A stretch of DNA of 64,000 nucleotides from Labilibaculum sp. (GTDB taxonomy: Bacteria > Bacteroidota > Bacteroidia > Bacteroidales > Marinifilaceae), in the NCBI RefSeq assembly GCF_963664555.1, contig NZ_OY761461.1:3699769-3763768 (forward strand). Reading direction: 5' to 3'. The first letter of the stretch is position 1. The number at the start of each line of letters is the position of its first letter. The position numbers and the translations under genes are program-made. Positions 35,377 through 44,778 of the stretch are shown in pieces. Below the pieces are notes generated by a model. That model had not been told where the DNA came from. It did no database searches and worked only from the letters and a program-made list of their open reading frames with translations.

Positions 35377-37182
35377 TTACTTAATAATTTCTTTCACTTC
35401 TCCGCATCCGAGCATCATATCTCCAAAATAAGGGTTTTGTATTTCCTCTGAATTGCTGAACCAGTAAGCTCCTTTATCATCATCAGCCATGGGGCAAAAT
35501 TGATAGTAAGTTGTTACTTTATCCAAACCAAAAGATTTTATACTTTTATACAAAGCCTGGTTAAATGGGGCAAAAGCAGTTCTTTGCGCATCAATATCTT
35601 TACTGGCAGCAATCGCTTTCAAGCTGACCTCAAGTACATTTAAATTGGTCATCCACTCCATATGTTTATCTCCTTTTAACAGCTCCATGTCAATAGTACT
35701 CAGTTTTGACAGTAAGGATTCCGTGGCAGGCTTAACCAAAGATGGGTTGGAGGTAACAAAAGCTTTTGTGAGCAACAAATATTCGTTATAAAAACCTGTT
35801 AATTGCTTTTTAAATTTTTCATCCACCACAGTGCCTTCCATTTTTTGCATCGAATTACCGACATCCATGTCTCCGTGATTGTGACCCATTGAGACTTTTC
35901 CTCCTTCAGGATTCATCATACTTGGAAGCCCAATTAGCTGAGCGGCAGCATCAATTTTAAAGACTCCGTTTATTGCAATTTCTTCATTCTCTTTCAAGCC
36001 CTCACTCACAACAAAAAATGCGCCTGCTTCGGATCCTAAAACTATTTCCCGATACAAAAATGACGGGGTTTCCCGATTCGGAACTTTTACATACACAACA
36101 GATCTTTTTCCTGTCCAAAGCACTGCGGATTTCGGAATCAGTATTTTATTCAATCCTTTCTCAGTTTTAGATTTCAAAATCCCGTTCACAAACATTTCCG
36201 GTTTAAGCTGCTGATTTTTATTTAAAACCTCTGCTCTCACTTTTGCTACTCTGGTATTGCCGTCAATAAACGGATCGATAAAAGTCACCTTAGCTTCATA
36301 ATTCTTACCTGGCATCGCCTGCACTGTAAACTCAAGCTTATCATTCACTTTTATCCAGGGCAAATCACTTTCATACGCATCCAGCATCACCCAAAGTTTC
36401 GATAAATCAACTACTTCGAACAACTTGGTTCCTTCTTTTATATAGTCGCCAATGGCAACATTCCGCACAGTAACGGTTCCCGAAATTGGAGACAACACGT
36501 CAAAATACAGCATTGGTTCTCCTTTTGTTTCAATCTCCTCAATTTGCTTGTCGGTAAGATCCCATAATTTCAATTTCCCTTTAGATGCGAGATATAAGGA
36601 CGGACGTGATGATTTAAAACTAATTGCCTCCAACAATTCTCGCTGCGCTGTTACCAGGTCTGGAGAATAAATAGTAGCCAGTTTGTCGCCTTTACGAACT
36701 GTTTGTCCTGTGAAGTTGACAAATAGCTTCTCTATTCTCCCTCCAAAACGAGCCGTCAATTCCGATATATTTCTTTCATCTGCATGAATTTTCCCCTGCA
36801 TACGAACCGATTTTTCAGGAACACCTAACTGAACCTTCATCGTTTGAATCGCCGCCAATTTAGCCGCAGATTCTGTCATCACAATTTCATTTGGACTCAC
36901 ATCATCTCCTGCCGATTGCCTATTGATAAGAGGAATTAAATCCATTGCACATATCGGACATTTTCCTGGCTTATCCTGTTTTATTTGCGGATGCATGGAA
37001 CAGGTCCAGGTAGTTGGATCTTCAGATTCATGATTGTGCCCTTCGTGCCCTTCAACAGCATTTGTACCTGTAACTGTTTTATCTGATGATCCGGAAAATA
37101 TCAGTCCGAGTAAAACTCCAATTACCAAAACCGAAATTACCAATTTGTAGTTCTCTTTTATATTGTTGATTATTTTTTTCAT
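35377..37182 (-). CDS. cusB: CusB-like efflux RND periplasmic adaptor with heavy-metal-binding domain
   Basis: The 601-residue adaptor has an N-terminal membrane anchor (VISVLVIGVLLGLIFSG) and a His-rich linker (GHEGHNHE). A YHS-like metal-binding domain follows with TWTCSMHPQIKQ and GKCPICAMDLIP (about 58-85), then the membrane-fusion core (RIEKLFVNFTGQTVRKGDKL, VLSPISGTVTVRNVAIGDYIKEGTKL). An extended C-terminal domain of about 170 residues ends FGDMMLGCGEVKEIIK and matches the DUF3347 type often fused to Bacteroidota CusB. It links CusA to the outer-membrane channel. A dispersed repeat occupies the gap to cusC. Confidence 0.93.
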   Translation of the reverse strand: MKKIINNIKENYKLVISVLVIGVLLGLIFSGSSDKTVTGTNAVEGHEGHNHESEDPTTWTCSMHPQIKQDKPGKCPICAMDLIPLINRQSAGDDVSPNEIVMTESAAKLAAIQTMKVQLGVPEKSVRMQGKIHADERNISELTARFGGRIEKLFVNFTGQTVRKGDKLATIYSPDLVTAQRELLEAISFKSSRPSLYLASKGKLKLWDLTDKQIEEIETKGEPMLYFDVLSPISGTVTVRNVAIGDYIKEGTKLFEVVDLSKLWVMLDAYESDLPWIKVNDKLEFTVQAMPGKNYEAKVTFIDPFIDGNTRVAKVRAEVLNKNQQLKPEMFVNGILKSKTEKGLNKILIPKSAVLWTGKRSVVYVKVPNRETPSFLYREIVLGSEAGAFFVVSEGLKENEEIAINGVFKIDAAAQLIGLPSMMNPEGGKVSMGHNHGDMDVGNSMQKMEGTVVDEKFKKQLTGFYNEYLLLTKAFVTSNPSLVKPATESLLSKLSTIDMELLKGDKHMEWMTNLNVLEVSLKAIAASKDIDAQRTAFAPFNQALYKSIKSFGLDKVTTYYQFCPMADDDKGAYWFSNSEEIQNPYFGDMMLGCGEVKEIIK

Positions 37183-37185
37183 ATG

Positions 37186-37345
37186 CTTATAATTTGTCTT
37201 TTAGCTGCCATATGGAACTTACCATGCTGAACCAATCATTTCCCTGCATTTCAAAATTGCTTTGGCATGGACGTTTCATGTGTTCATAATTTGTTTTCAT
37301 TTGTCACATGGAACTCGCCAAATAGTTATTCTACTTTATGAGTAC
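37186..37345. repeat. Dispersed intergenic repeat (copy A, two partial units)
   Basis: The 196-base gap between cusB and cusC contains TTATAATTTGT, GCCATATGGAAC and CCATGCTGAACCAATCATTTC, and then a second partial copy (TCATAATTTGT, CACATGGAACT). Nearly the same order occurs at 53705-53815 (TTATAATTTGT, GTCATATAG, CCATGCTGGAACAATCATTTC, CATGGAGTTTCAT). A weaker trace (CAGATGGAACTTAGCC) lies at 47900-47915. No gene is seen in the gap. Confidence 0.6.
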
Positions 37346-37378
37346 TTTTTCTTATGGCTCGTTTCATAACAGAACTGT

Positions 37379-38611
37379 TTATTTACCCATTAAGTAGTTG
37401 ATAAATGCTATTGCCGCCTGTTTGTCTGCTCTGGCTTTTTCCAATTCCAAGTTGTATTTCAGAACTTTTCTTTCCATTCTTAAAATCTCCTCAAAATTCT
37501 TATTCCCTGTGGCATAATCAGTTTCCAACAGATTTAACGATTTATTAGCCAATTCTAATTGGGAGATGTACAAAGCAATTCTTCTATGTCCGTCTTTATA
37601 ATCTTTCCATGAATTTTCGAATATGGATTCCAACATGTTTTGTGTATTGGCTTTGTCCATCTCTTTGGCTGTTTCGAGCAAAACAACTTCATTAATCATT
37701 GCTTTGTATTTGTTCCGGTAAAGAGGAATTGTGATCCCAACCTTTGGGAAAACAAAAGCATCTTTTCCTGCCAGATTGTTATCTCCCTTCCCAACAATAG
37801 TATACTCAAATCCTAAATTAAAATCAGGCTTGCCTTGTTTGTTTGCCAGTATTTTTCGGTATTTCAACGACTCCTGCTGAAGCGCTATTCCCAGCAACTT
37901 GTGATTGTTGCTTCTCACAGAATCCAACAAGGCCTCTTTTGCAAAACGAATATCGTCTTCCCACAGAACATCCGGAGTATCTACCTCATTGGATGGATCA
38001 GTATTCAGCAGTTTGTTGAAAGAAAACTCCAATGCCTCCTGCTTATCGGTTAAAAGAGCCAATTGATTTTGCAAATCGCCAATTTCCATTTCTATTCGAT
38101 ACCCATCAACAGCTGAAACCAAACCAGCCTCTACCTTTACAGCTGCCAGCTTTTTAAATACACTCAGAATTTCAAAGTTCTGATTGGTTATTGCAATGGC
38201 CTTCTTATTAAAATAGATGTTGTAATAGTTTGCACTGATATCACTGAATAATTTTGATTTGGTATCCAGAAAAACTTCATACTTAGCCTTAGCGTTCTGA
38301 ATCGCTATATTTTCCTTTGCTTTAAGAGTTCCAAACCAAGGAAACATCTGCGAAAGCGAAAATTTAAATTCCTGAGGCCCCATTCTTGTTTCAACAGGTT
38401 CTATAAAATAAGCAAATGCCAACTGGGGATCCGGCAGTGCTTTCACCTGAGGAGCAAGCTCAAGTGCTGCCATATACTCCTTAAAGCGGGCCTTCAGTCC
38501 CGGATTATTTTCTGCTCCCATTTTCAGATAAGCTGACAGTTCCTGCTGACCAAAGGCAACAGAAGATGTCAAAAGAAACAGGACTGTGATAATTCTATTT
38601 ATTTTTCTCAT
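37379..38611 (-). CDS. cusC: TolC-family outer-membrane efflux channel (CusC-like)
   Basis: The 410-residue protein has a signal peptide (MRKINRIITVLFLLTSSVAFG) and two outer-membrane-efflux repeats with long coiled helices. Examples are ELAPQVKALPDPQLAFAYFIEP and AIQNAKAKYEVFLDTKSKLFSDISANYYNIYF, then NRNKYKAMINEVVLLETAKEMDKANTQNML. It forms the exit duct for the CusAB pump. It begins only 4 bases after cusA ends, so the two are translated together. Confidence 0.9.
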   Translation of the reverse strand: MRKINRIITVLFLLTSSVAFGQQELSAYLKMGAENNPGLKARFKEYMAALELAPQVKALPDPQLAFAYFIEPVETRMGPQEFKFSLSQMFPWFGTLKAKENIAIQNAKAKYEVFLDTKSKLFSDISANYYNIYFNKKAIAITNQNFEILSVFKKLAAVKVEAGLVSAVDGYRIEMEIGDLQNQLALLTDKQEALEFSFNKLLNTDPSNEVDTPDVLWEDDIRFAKEALLDSVRSNNHKLLGIALQQESLKYRKILANKQGKPDFNLGFEYTIVGKGDNNLAGKDAFVFPKVGITIPLYRNKYKAMINEVVLLETAKEMDKANTQNMLESIFENSWKDYKDGHRRIALYISQLELANKSLNLLETDYATGNKNFEEILRMERKVLKYNLELEKARADKQAAIAFINYLMGK

Positions 38612-38615
38612 GATT

Positions 38616-41600
38616 CTATCCCTTTAGTTTTTTTAACTCCTTGGTAACTTTAGCTTCCTGCCACATGCTGTACAGAACCGGAACAACAAACATCGTCAGC
38701 ACCTCAATGGTCATTCCTCCGAACAGTGGAATTGCCATCGGCACCATAATATCGGAACCTTTTCCTGTTGATGTTAAAATTGGAATCAGGGCAATAATGG
38801 TTGTTGCTGTTGTCATAACTGCAGGACGAACCCGTTTTGAACCCGCTTCCAAAACCAAAGCACGAACCTCTTTTGCTGTTTTAGGACTCCTTTTTTCCTG
38901 CAGCTGTTTGATGTAGGTACTAATCAAAACGCCATCATCAGTGGCGACACCAAACAGAGCAATAAAACCTACCCAGACTGCCACACTCAGATTTATGGTG
39001 TGAACCTGAAACAAATCCCTTAAGTGAATGCCGCCTAACTCTCCGTTCAGGAACCAAGGCTGACCATACAACCAAAGCATAATAAATCCGCCTGACAAGG
39101 CTACAATTATCCCAGTAAATATGAACGTTGTTGATACAACAGATTTAAACTGGAAATAAAGAATCAGAAAAATGATCAGTAATGAAATTGGCACAACAAT
39201 CATCAATCGTTTCGTTGCGCGAATCTGATTCTCATAGTTTCCGGTAAAAACGTAGCTGACACCTGCAGGCAGATTAAATTCTCCTTCGGATATCTTTTCT
39301 TTTAGGTAATCCTGTGCATTCTCAACCACATCCACCTCTGCGAATCCCTCTTTTTTATCAAAAATTACATATCCTACCAGAAAGGTATTTTCACTTTTAA
39401 TCAACTGAGGCCCCCGGATGTAATGAATGTTTACCAAATCGCCTAACGGAATTTGAGCGCCATTCGATGCCGGAATCAATATCTTCTTTATATCTTCAGG
39501 ATTGTCGCGAAATTCCCGCGCATACCGCAAGCGAACAGGGAATCGTTCTCTTCCCTCCACTGTTGTTGTCAATTGCATTCCTCCAATAGCACTGCTGATT
39601 ACCGATTGCAGATTTTTAACAGAAATGCCGTATCGTGAAATCGCATCCCGGTCAATTTCGAGCTCCAGATAAGGTTTCCCCACCACCCGATCGGCAAAAA
39701 CAGACATGGCCTGTACTCCTTTCACTTGTTTCAGATGTTTTTCAATCTCGCATCCAACCTTTTCTATTGACTCCAGATCGGGACCGAAAACCTTGATTCC
39801 CATGGGTGCCCTCATTCCGGTTTGCAGCATCACCAAACGTGTTTGAATTGGCTGCAGTTTTGGGGCAGAGGTTAATCCTGGAATTGATGATTGACTGATG
39901 ATTTGATCCCAAATATCATCCGGCGATTTTATTTCTTTGCGCCATTGACGGAAATACTCTCCATTGTTGTCTTCTATCAGATTTTCTTTCCCGATTAAAC
40001 GAAACCCCTCTTCCCTGGGATTGTATGTAGAGCCATCCTTCAACACAAACGCATCTTTCCTGTTTACTTTAAACCGCATTCTGTGTCCGGATTCATCCAG
40101 CATATACTCCGACTTGTAATTGATCAAATTTTCGAACATTGAAGTAGGTGCCGGATCGAGAGCAGAATTTACACGTCCCCATTTTCCAACTACGCTTTCC
40201 ACCTCAGGAATCGAATTGATCTTTTTATCCAAAACGGCAATCACATCAAGATTTTCCTGTATTCCGGAATGTGGCATTGTTGTTGGCATAAACAAGAATG
40301 ATCCTTCATCAAGCGAAGGCATAAATTCCTTACCAATTCCCGGAATGGCAGCATCCAGTTTTTTATAAACACCGGTATTTTGAACAAAATCAGGCATAAA
40401 ACCAAACAGTTTGTCAAATCCCTGCCATATTGAAATTCCAAATACCACAAACAGGATGGGAACCGATAAAAATTTCCATTTGTTGTTTAAACACCATTTC
40501 AGAATTTTCGCATAAAAAAACACGACTGATGATAAGGCACCTAAAACGACACTTACAATTGCAATTACGAACAAGAAGTTAGCAAACAGGCTGTTCTCTG
40601 CTCCCAAAGGCAACCATGCCTTGGTCAGGAAGAATACAACTACCACAATTGTGATGGCAATATTTATTAAATTCACCCACGACTTTTTGGCCTCTTTCCA
40701 TTTATCGGCAAACAAACCATTTAAGCCATATGCAACCAAAGCCATTGCGATATATTTCCCTGAAACAACCGACAAAACAATGCCTGCCAAAATTATCAGG
40801 CTGTTCCAGATTTTAGAGTATTTGTTTTTGTCGAAACGAATTGAAAACACCAGATGGGCCAATGTTGGAATGATAATTAAACCTATCAACAAGGCGGCCA
40901 ACATGGTAAAGGTTTTGGTATATGCCAGTGGTTTAAAAAGTTTCCCTTCTGCGGCCTCCATGGCAAACACGGGCAAAAAGCTTATGACAGTAGTTGCCAA
41001 AGCTGTTACAACCGCCCCTGCAACCTCAGTTGTAGCAGTATAAACAATTTCCAAGAGTTTTTTTCCTTTGGCTCCAATATTTTCAACTGCATCGGCATGC
41101 CTGATGATGTTTTCGGTAAAAACAATCCCCACATCAACCATGACTCCAATTGCAATTGCAATACCCGATAGAGCAACGATATTCGCATCGACTCCAAACT
41201 GACGCATGGCAATAAAGGTGATTAATACTCCAAGGGGCAGCAAACTTGATATTAGAAAAGAAGCCCTGAGATTTAGCACTAACACAATAATTACTAAAAT
41301 ACTGATCAAAAGTTCCAGGGAAATCGCTTCCTCGAGTGTTCCAAGGGTTTCTTTTATCAATCCTGTTCTATCATAAAAAGGAACGATTGTTACTTTTGAC
41401 AGTGTACCATCTGCCAATATTTTTGACGGCAATCCTGGTTGTATTTCAGCAATTTTATCTTTTAAATTTTCGATCGTATGCAAAGGGTTAGCTCCATACC
41501 GTGCTACCACAACACCACCAACAGCTTCTGCTCCTCCTTTATCCAAACCACCACGACGGGTAGCCGGACCAAAATTCACCTTCGCAACATCCTTTATTCG

Positions 41601-42422
41601 GATGGGGATATTATTTCGGACAACAACAACGCTTTTTTCAATGTCTTCCAGACTTTTGATATAGCCTAAAGCCCTTATTAAATATTCTACTTTATTGAAC
41701 TCAATGGTACGGGCTCCAATATCCAGATTGCTGTTCTTAACCGCAGCCATTACCTGACTGATATTTACCCCATTCGCCTTCATTGCATCCGGATCAATAT
41801 CAATCTGATACTCCTTCACAAAACCTCCGATGGAAGCGACTTCAGCTACTCCTTTGGCCGAAGTCAATGAATAACGAACGTAAAAATCCTGAATGGTTCT
41901 CAACTCATGCGGATCCCAACCTCCGGCCGGGTTTCCATCTTTATCTCTTCCTTCTAATGTATACCAGTAAATTTGCCCAAGAGCCGTTGCATCGGGCCCT
42001 AAAGCAGGAGAAACATCCTCTGGAAGGATTCCGGAAGGAAGAGAGTTTAATTTTTCGAGAATTCGGGTACGGCTCCAATAAAACTCTATATCCTCATCGA
42101 AAATAATATAGATACTTGAAACACCGAAAATAGAATTGCTTCGAATTGTTTTAACGCCTGGAATTCCCAAAAGGGATGTTGTTAACGGATAAGAAATCTG
42201 ATCTTCAATATCCTGAGGTGACCGACCCGGCCATTCCGTATAGACAATTTGTTGATTTTCTCCAATATCAGGAATTGCATCAACGGGTACAGGATCACTT
42301 GGCAAAATGCCGGTATCCCAACCAAAGGGAGAGTTAATAATTCCCCAGCTAACCATTACGATTAGCACCAAAAATGTAACCAGTTTATTCTCAAGGAAGA
42401 AACGAATAAGCTTATTAAGCAT
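38616..42422 (-). CDS. cusA: CusA/CzcA-family heavy-metal RND efflux pump
   Basis: The 1268-residue pump has the ACR_tran layout with two sets of membrane helices and two large periplasmic loops. HME-RND marks include PDIGENQQIVYTEWPGRSPQDIEDQISYPL, the helix-4 motif IGVMVDVGIVFTENI with its acidic proton-relay residues, and TGMRAPMGIKVFGPD in the second loop, which is typical of copper/silver rather than zinc/cobalt pumps. It is about 220 residues longer than E. coli CusA. The extra length is a helix-rich insert around residues 535-680, a form common in Bacteroidota. It works with CusB and CusC encoded downstream and follows a HYC_CC_PP gene by 102 bases. Confidence 0.94.
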   Translation of the reverse strand: MLNKLIRFFLENKLVTFLVLIVMVSWGIINSPFGWDTGILPSDPVPVDAIPDIGENQQIVYTEWPGRSPQDIEDQISYPLTTSLLGIPGVKTIRSNSIFGVSSIYIIFDEDIEFYWSRTRILEKLNSLPSGILPEDVSPALGPDATALGQIYWYTLEGRDKDGNPAGGWDPHELRTIQDFYVRYSLTSAKGVAEVASIGGFVKEYQIDIDPDAMKANGVNISQVMAAVKNSNLDIGARTIEFNKVEYLIRALGYIKSLEDIEKSVVVVRNNIPIRIKDVAKVNFGPATRRGGLDKGGAEAVGGVVVARYGANPLHTIENLKDKIAEIQPGLPSKILADGTLSKVTIVPFYDRTGLIKETLGTLEEAISLELLISILVIIVLVLNLRASFLISSLLPLGVLITFIAMRQFGVDANIVALSGIAIAIGVMVDVGIVFTENIIRHADAVENIGAKGKKLLEIVYTATTEVAGAVVTALATTVISFLPVFAMEAAEGKLFKPLAYTKTFTMLAALLIGLIIIPTLAHLVFSIRFDKNKYSKIWNSLIILAGIVLSVVSGKYIAMALVAYGLNGLFADKWKEAKKSWVNLINIAITIVVVVFFLTKAWLPLGAENSLFANFLFVIAIVSVVLGALSSVVFFYAKILKWCLNNKWKFLSVPILFVVFGISIWQGFDKLFGFMPDFVQNTGVYKKLDAAIPGIGKEFMPSLDEGSFLFMPTTMPHSGIQENLDVIAVLDKKINSIPEVESVVGKWGRVNSALDPAPTSMFENLINYKSEYMLDESGHRMRFKVNRKDAFVLKDGSTYNPREEGFRLIGKENLIEDNNGEYFRQWRKEIKSPDDIWDQIISQSSIPGLTSAPKLQPIQTRLVMLQTGMRAPMGIKVFGPDLESIEKVGCEIEKHLKQVKGVQAMSVFADRVVGKPYLELEIDRDAISRYGISVKNLQSVISSAIGGMQLTTTVEGRERFPVRLRYAREFRDNPEDIKKILIPASNGAQIPLGDLVNIHYIRGPQLIKSENTFLVGYVIFDKKEGFAEVDVVENAQDYLKEKISEGEFNLPAGVSYVFTGNYENQIRATKRLMIVVPISLLIIFLILYFQFKSVVSTTFIFTGIIVALSGGFIMLWLYGQPWFLNGELGGIHLRDLFQVHTINLSVAVWVGFIALFGVATDDGVLISTYIKQLQEKRSPKTAKEVRALVLEAGSKRVRPAVMTTATTIIALIPILTSTGKGSDIMVPMAIPLFGGMTIEVLTMFVVPVLYSMWQEAKVTKELKKLKG

Positions 42423-42524
42423 AACTATTATATTATGATTTGTTTTAAACCTTTAAAATTACGGAAACGCAAGAAACTACAAGACATAGTAATTTCAACG
42501 AATCTTATAAAGATAAGTTCTAAA

Positions 42525-42893
42525 TCATAATCTATAATTCTGTAAACGAGAAAGTACAGTTTGGATTTTGGGTGGAGGAACAATATAGGCCAGGAAATTA
42601 TTTCCGGCTTTAAGAGGTACTTCTACCTTAATAAGTTCAATTAAAACCGGCAATACAATTTCCAATTGCTCGAAATCAAAAGAATAAGAAGAAATTGAAA
42701 AATCATTTTCAATTTTCACGGTGAAAACTTCATCATGGCAACAGCCTTGCGGAATTTCGCAACAAGCTTTTGTTGCTGATAAAAAAGACACATCTTTTAC
42801 ATTACCTCCACAATAATGTGTGGAAATAGTAATACCTGTTGTAACAACAAATATAACCAAGGCTAATAGTAAATGACTGATTTTTTTTAGCAT
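42525..42893 (-). CDS. HYC_CC_PP family secreted protein
   Basis: The 122-residue product starts at the ATG at 42893 (MLKKISHLLLALVIFVV) and has a signal peptide. The family-defining residues are all visible: His-Tyr-Cys in STHYCGGN, Cys-Cys in TKACCEIPQGCC, and Pro-Pro in IVPPPKIQ. These proteins accompany copper-efflux genes in Bacteroidota and probably bind copper in the periplasm, though the function is not established. It is the first gene of the efflux operon and sits behind a good -7 box (42912-42919). Confidence 0.88.
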   Translation of the reverse strand: MLKKISHLLLALVIFVVTTGITISTHYCGGNVKDVSFLSATKACCEIPQGCCHDEVFTVKIENDFSISSYSFDFEQLEIVLPVLIELIKVEVPLKAGNNFLAYIVPPPKIQTVLSRLQNYRL

Positions 42894-42911
42894 TACTGAT
42901 GATTTACAAGA

Positions 42912-42944
42912 CAAATATAAGTCCTATTTACACAACACATGTGT
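42912..42944 (-). promoter_or_regulatory. Promoter of the metal-efflux operon with a palindrome in the -35 region
   Basis: On the minus strand TATATTTG (42912-42919) matches the Bacteroidota -7 consensus TAnnTTTG exactly and lies 19 bases ahead of the first gene. The 10-bp palindrome ACACATGTGT (42935-42944), about 15 bases further upstream, is a candidate operator, perhaps for the AraC-type regulator encoded at 42988-43560. Confidence 0.55.
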
Positions 42945-42987
42945 ACAATTCCCAAAAAAATGTGCACTTTTTAGAAAAAAAAGAGTT

Positions 42988-43560
42988 TTATATCTCATTT
43001 ATTGGACGCCTTCCTGCTTTCTTGTTTTTACCAAACTCGGTAGGTGTTAAGCCGGTAATCGATTTAAATTGTCTAGAAAAATGCTGACTGGAACTATAAT
43101 TTAACTGATAAGCAATTTCACTAATACTCAATTCCTCGTAAAAGAGTAATTCTTTTGCTCTCTCTATTTTTTGAAGAATCAGGTACTTTTCAATTGTTTT
43201 ACCTTCGAATTCGGAAAAAAGCTTGCTAAGTGAAGCATAACTATGTCCGATAGTCTTCTGCAAATGATCGGTTAAATTTCCTACCTGAATGGCTTGTTCC
43301 TGATAATGAACGATTTTGATAATTTCACTTTTAACCTGCTCAATCAATTGCGCTTTCTTGTCGTTTAAAAGTTCAAAGCCAATTGCTTCCAAGTCAACTT
43401 TCAGCTTTTGCTTTTCGCTCTCCGCTAACGACCGCTCCAACACCACTGTCCCCAAGTCTATTTCAATAAAATTAAGGTTCAACTTCTTAAGAACCATCTC
43501 CACTGCAGCTATGCATCTTGGACAGACCATGTTTTTTATATGAATGCGGTTTTGTTCCAT
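42988..43560 (-). CDS. AraC-family regulator with an N-terminal metal-binding (CxxC) segment
   Basis: The 190-residue protein begins RIHIKNMVCPRCIAAVEMVL, an HMA-like start with a C-x-x-C pair at about 13-16, followed by an HMA-like fold (about 1-75). An AraC helix-turn-helix domain follows (LSISEIAYQLNYSSSQHFSRQFKSITGLTPTEF, about 140-180). It lies directly upstream of the copper/silver efflux operon on the same strand with a 94-base gap. The architecture suggests direct sensing of cytoplasmic copper or silver by the N-terminal domain and activation of the operon. That is inference; the fusion itself is clear. Confidence 0.88.
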   Translation of the reverse strand: MEQNRIHIKNMVCPRCIAAVEMVLKKLNLNFIEIDLGTVVLERSLAESEKQKLKVDLEAIGFELLNDKKAQLIEQVKSEIIKIVHYQEQAIQVGNLTDHLQKTIGHSYASLSKLFSEFEGKTIEKYLILQKIERAKELLFYEELSISEIAYQLNYSSSQHFSRQFKSITGLTPTEFGKNKKAGRRPINEI

Positions 43561-43746
43561 TTTACTATTTTAATCCGACAAGCGAAACAAATAAACTACA
43601 AGCTATTCCTTTTGCAAAGTCTTATTTCGCAGCTTGTTTCTGAAAAGCAAAATAAGAAAAACATTTAAGAAGGCATCTAAAACAAGAAAGGAAAATTAAA
43701 CGTTTCGGATACCTTCTTTTATTTCCGAAGAAATCAATCTGAACCC

Positions 43747-44646
43747 CTATCCACAAACATGAGTAAGTTCATTTTTCAATGATTTTTGCCTTTTTTCACT
43801 TAAGGCAAACGAATCCAATAAATGAAAGTTTTCTTTTAGCTGCAAACAGGTAAGGATGTTTCGATCCATCAAATCCTGCTTTTCCTTTTTTGTAAGATTA
43901 CTTAGTATCGTTACAGGATAAAGACGAAGCTCTTCAATGATTTCTTTCAGACCTCTGTTCCGGGGATAATCCCATCCTAACAGATGCAAACCGCTACGAG
44001 TGCCGTACTGCACTGAATCGGGTGAGAAACGGGTATTTGTAACAACCCATCCCGTAAAGGAAAGGTTTTTGTATTCGGGCATATCCTTTCTTTTTTCGAT
44101 GATGTCGTTCACACGCGAACGCACATACAAAGGCACCTGCACACTAACATGTTTGCCCTGATCTTTATGATATTTGCATTCAACCAAATGCTGCTCCTTA
44201 TTTCGGGTAGCAATTACATCCATTTCGTGGGTCACACAAACACCTTCAACCACCACTCCTACTTCAATCTCAAATTCTTGTTTTTTGAACAATTGCCCGA
44301 TAAATTGCTCAAAAGGGTATCCTGTCGGGCCAAGCTCCATTATTGCTTTCTTTAAGCGGTAACGCATGGCCGAAGTGTTTTTTTCGCGGCGCAGAATTGA
44401 AAAGGCCCGCGAATAGATTTGTTTGGTAGTAACTCCATTAAAAATCCAATCTTCAATATTCACAAGAATTTTTTCTATTGCTACTGTACTTGCCCCTGCA
44501 TTTTGCAGCGAACGCTCTAACTTATCAATTGCAAAAGGTTCCTCATCACCCGAAGCCTTCTTAACAAAAATCAAATTACGCCCGAAGGAATTTGGTTCCT
44601 TATTATCTCTATTTTCGCTGCTCACAAACTGTTTTGGATTGGTCAT
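43747..44646 (-). CDS. ATP-cone domain fused to a restriction-endonuclease-like domain
   Basis: The 299-residue protein has an ATP-cone (about 25-110: FVKKASGDEEPFAIDKLERSL, RYRLKKAIMELGPTGYPFEQ). A PD-(D/E)XK Mrr-like nuclease domain follows, with THEMDVIATRNKEQHLVECKYH (D-x(n)-E-C-K, about 145-170) and the C-terminal AFALSE-type helix region. ATP-cones usually regulate ribonucleotide reductases and NrdR by binding ATP or dATP; here one would gate a nuclease. It stands alone between the metal operon and corA, with no methylase partner. Its target and biological role are unknown, possibly nucleotide-level-dependent restriction. Confidence 0.82.
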   Translation of the reverse strand: MTNPKQFVSSENRDNKEPNSFGRNLIFVKKASGDEEPFAIDKLERSLQNAGASTVAIEKILVNIEDWIFNGVTTKQIYSRAFSILRREKNTSAMRYRLKKAIMELGPTGYPFEQFIGQLFKKQEFEIEVGVVVEGVCVTHEMDVIATRNKEQHLVECKYHKDQGKHVSVQVPLYVRSRVNDIIEKRKDMPEYKNLSFTGWVVTNTRFSPDSVQYGTRSGLHLLGWDYPRNRGLKEIIEELRLYPVTILSNLTKKEKQDLMDRNILTCLQLKENFHLLDSFALSEKRQKSLKNELTHVCG

Positions 44647-44778
44647 ATTGCTCTTTCAATTTATTTATTTCACAATGGGAAGAATGGTAAAGCTAAAAAA
44701 TAATAAATCTCATTGTGGCACTGTTAGGTTTATCAATTTATTGAATTTGAAGTTTACAAATTAAGGCTCTTTTGTATA

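Noticed and set aside
42422..42524. Possible extra small gene between cusA and the HYC_CC_PP gene
   Set aside because: No frame longer than a few codons with a plausible start was found on either strand.
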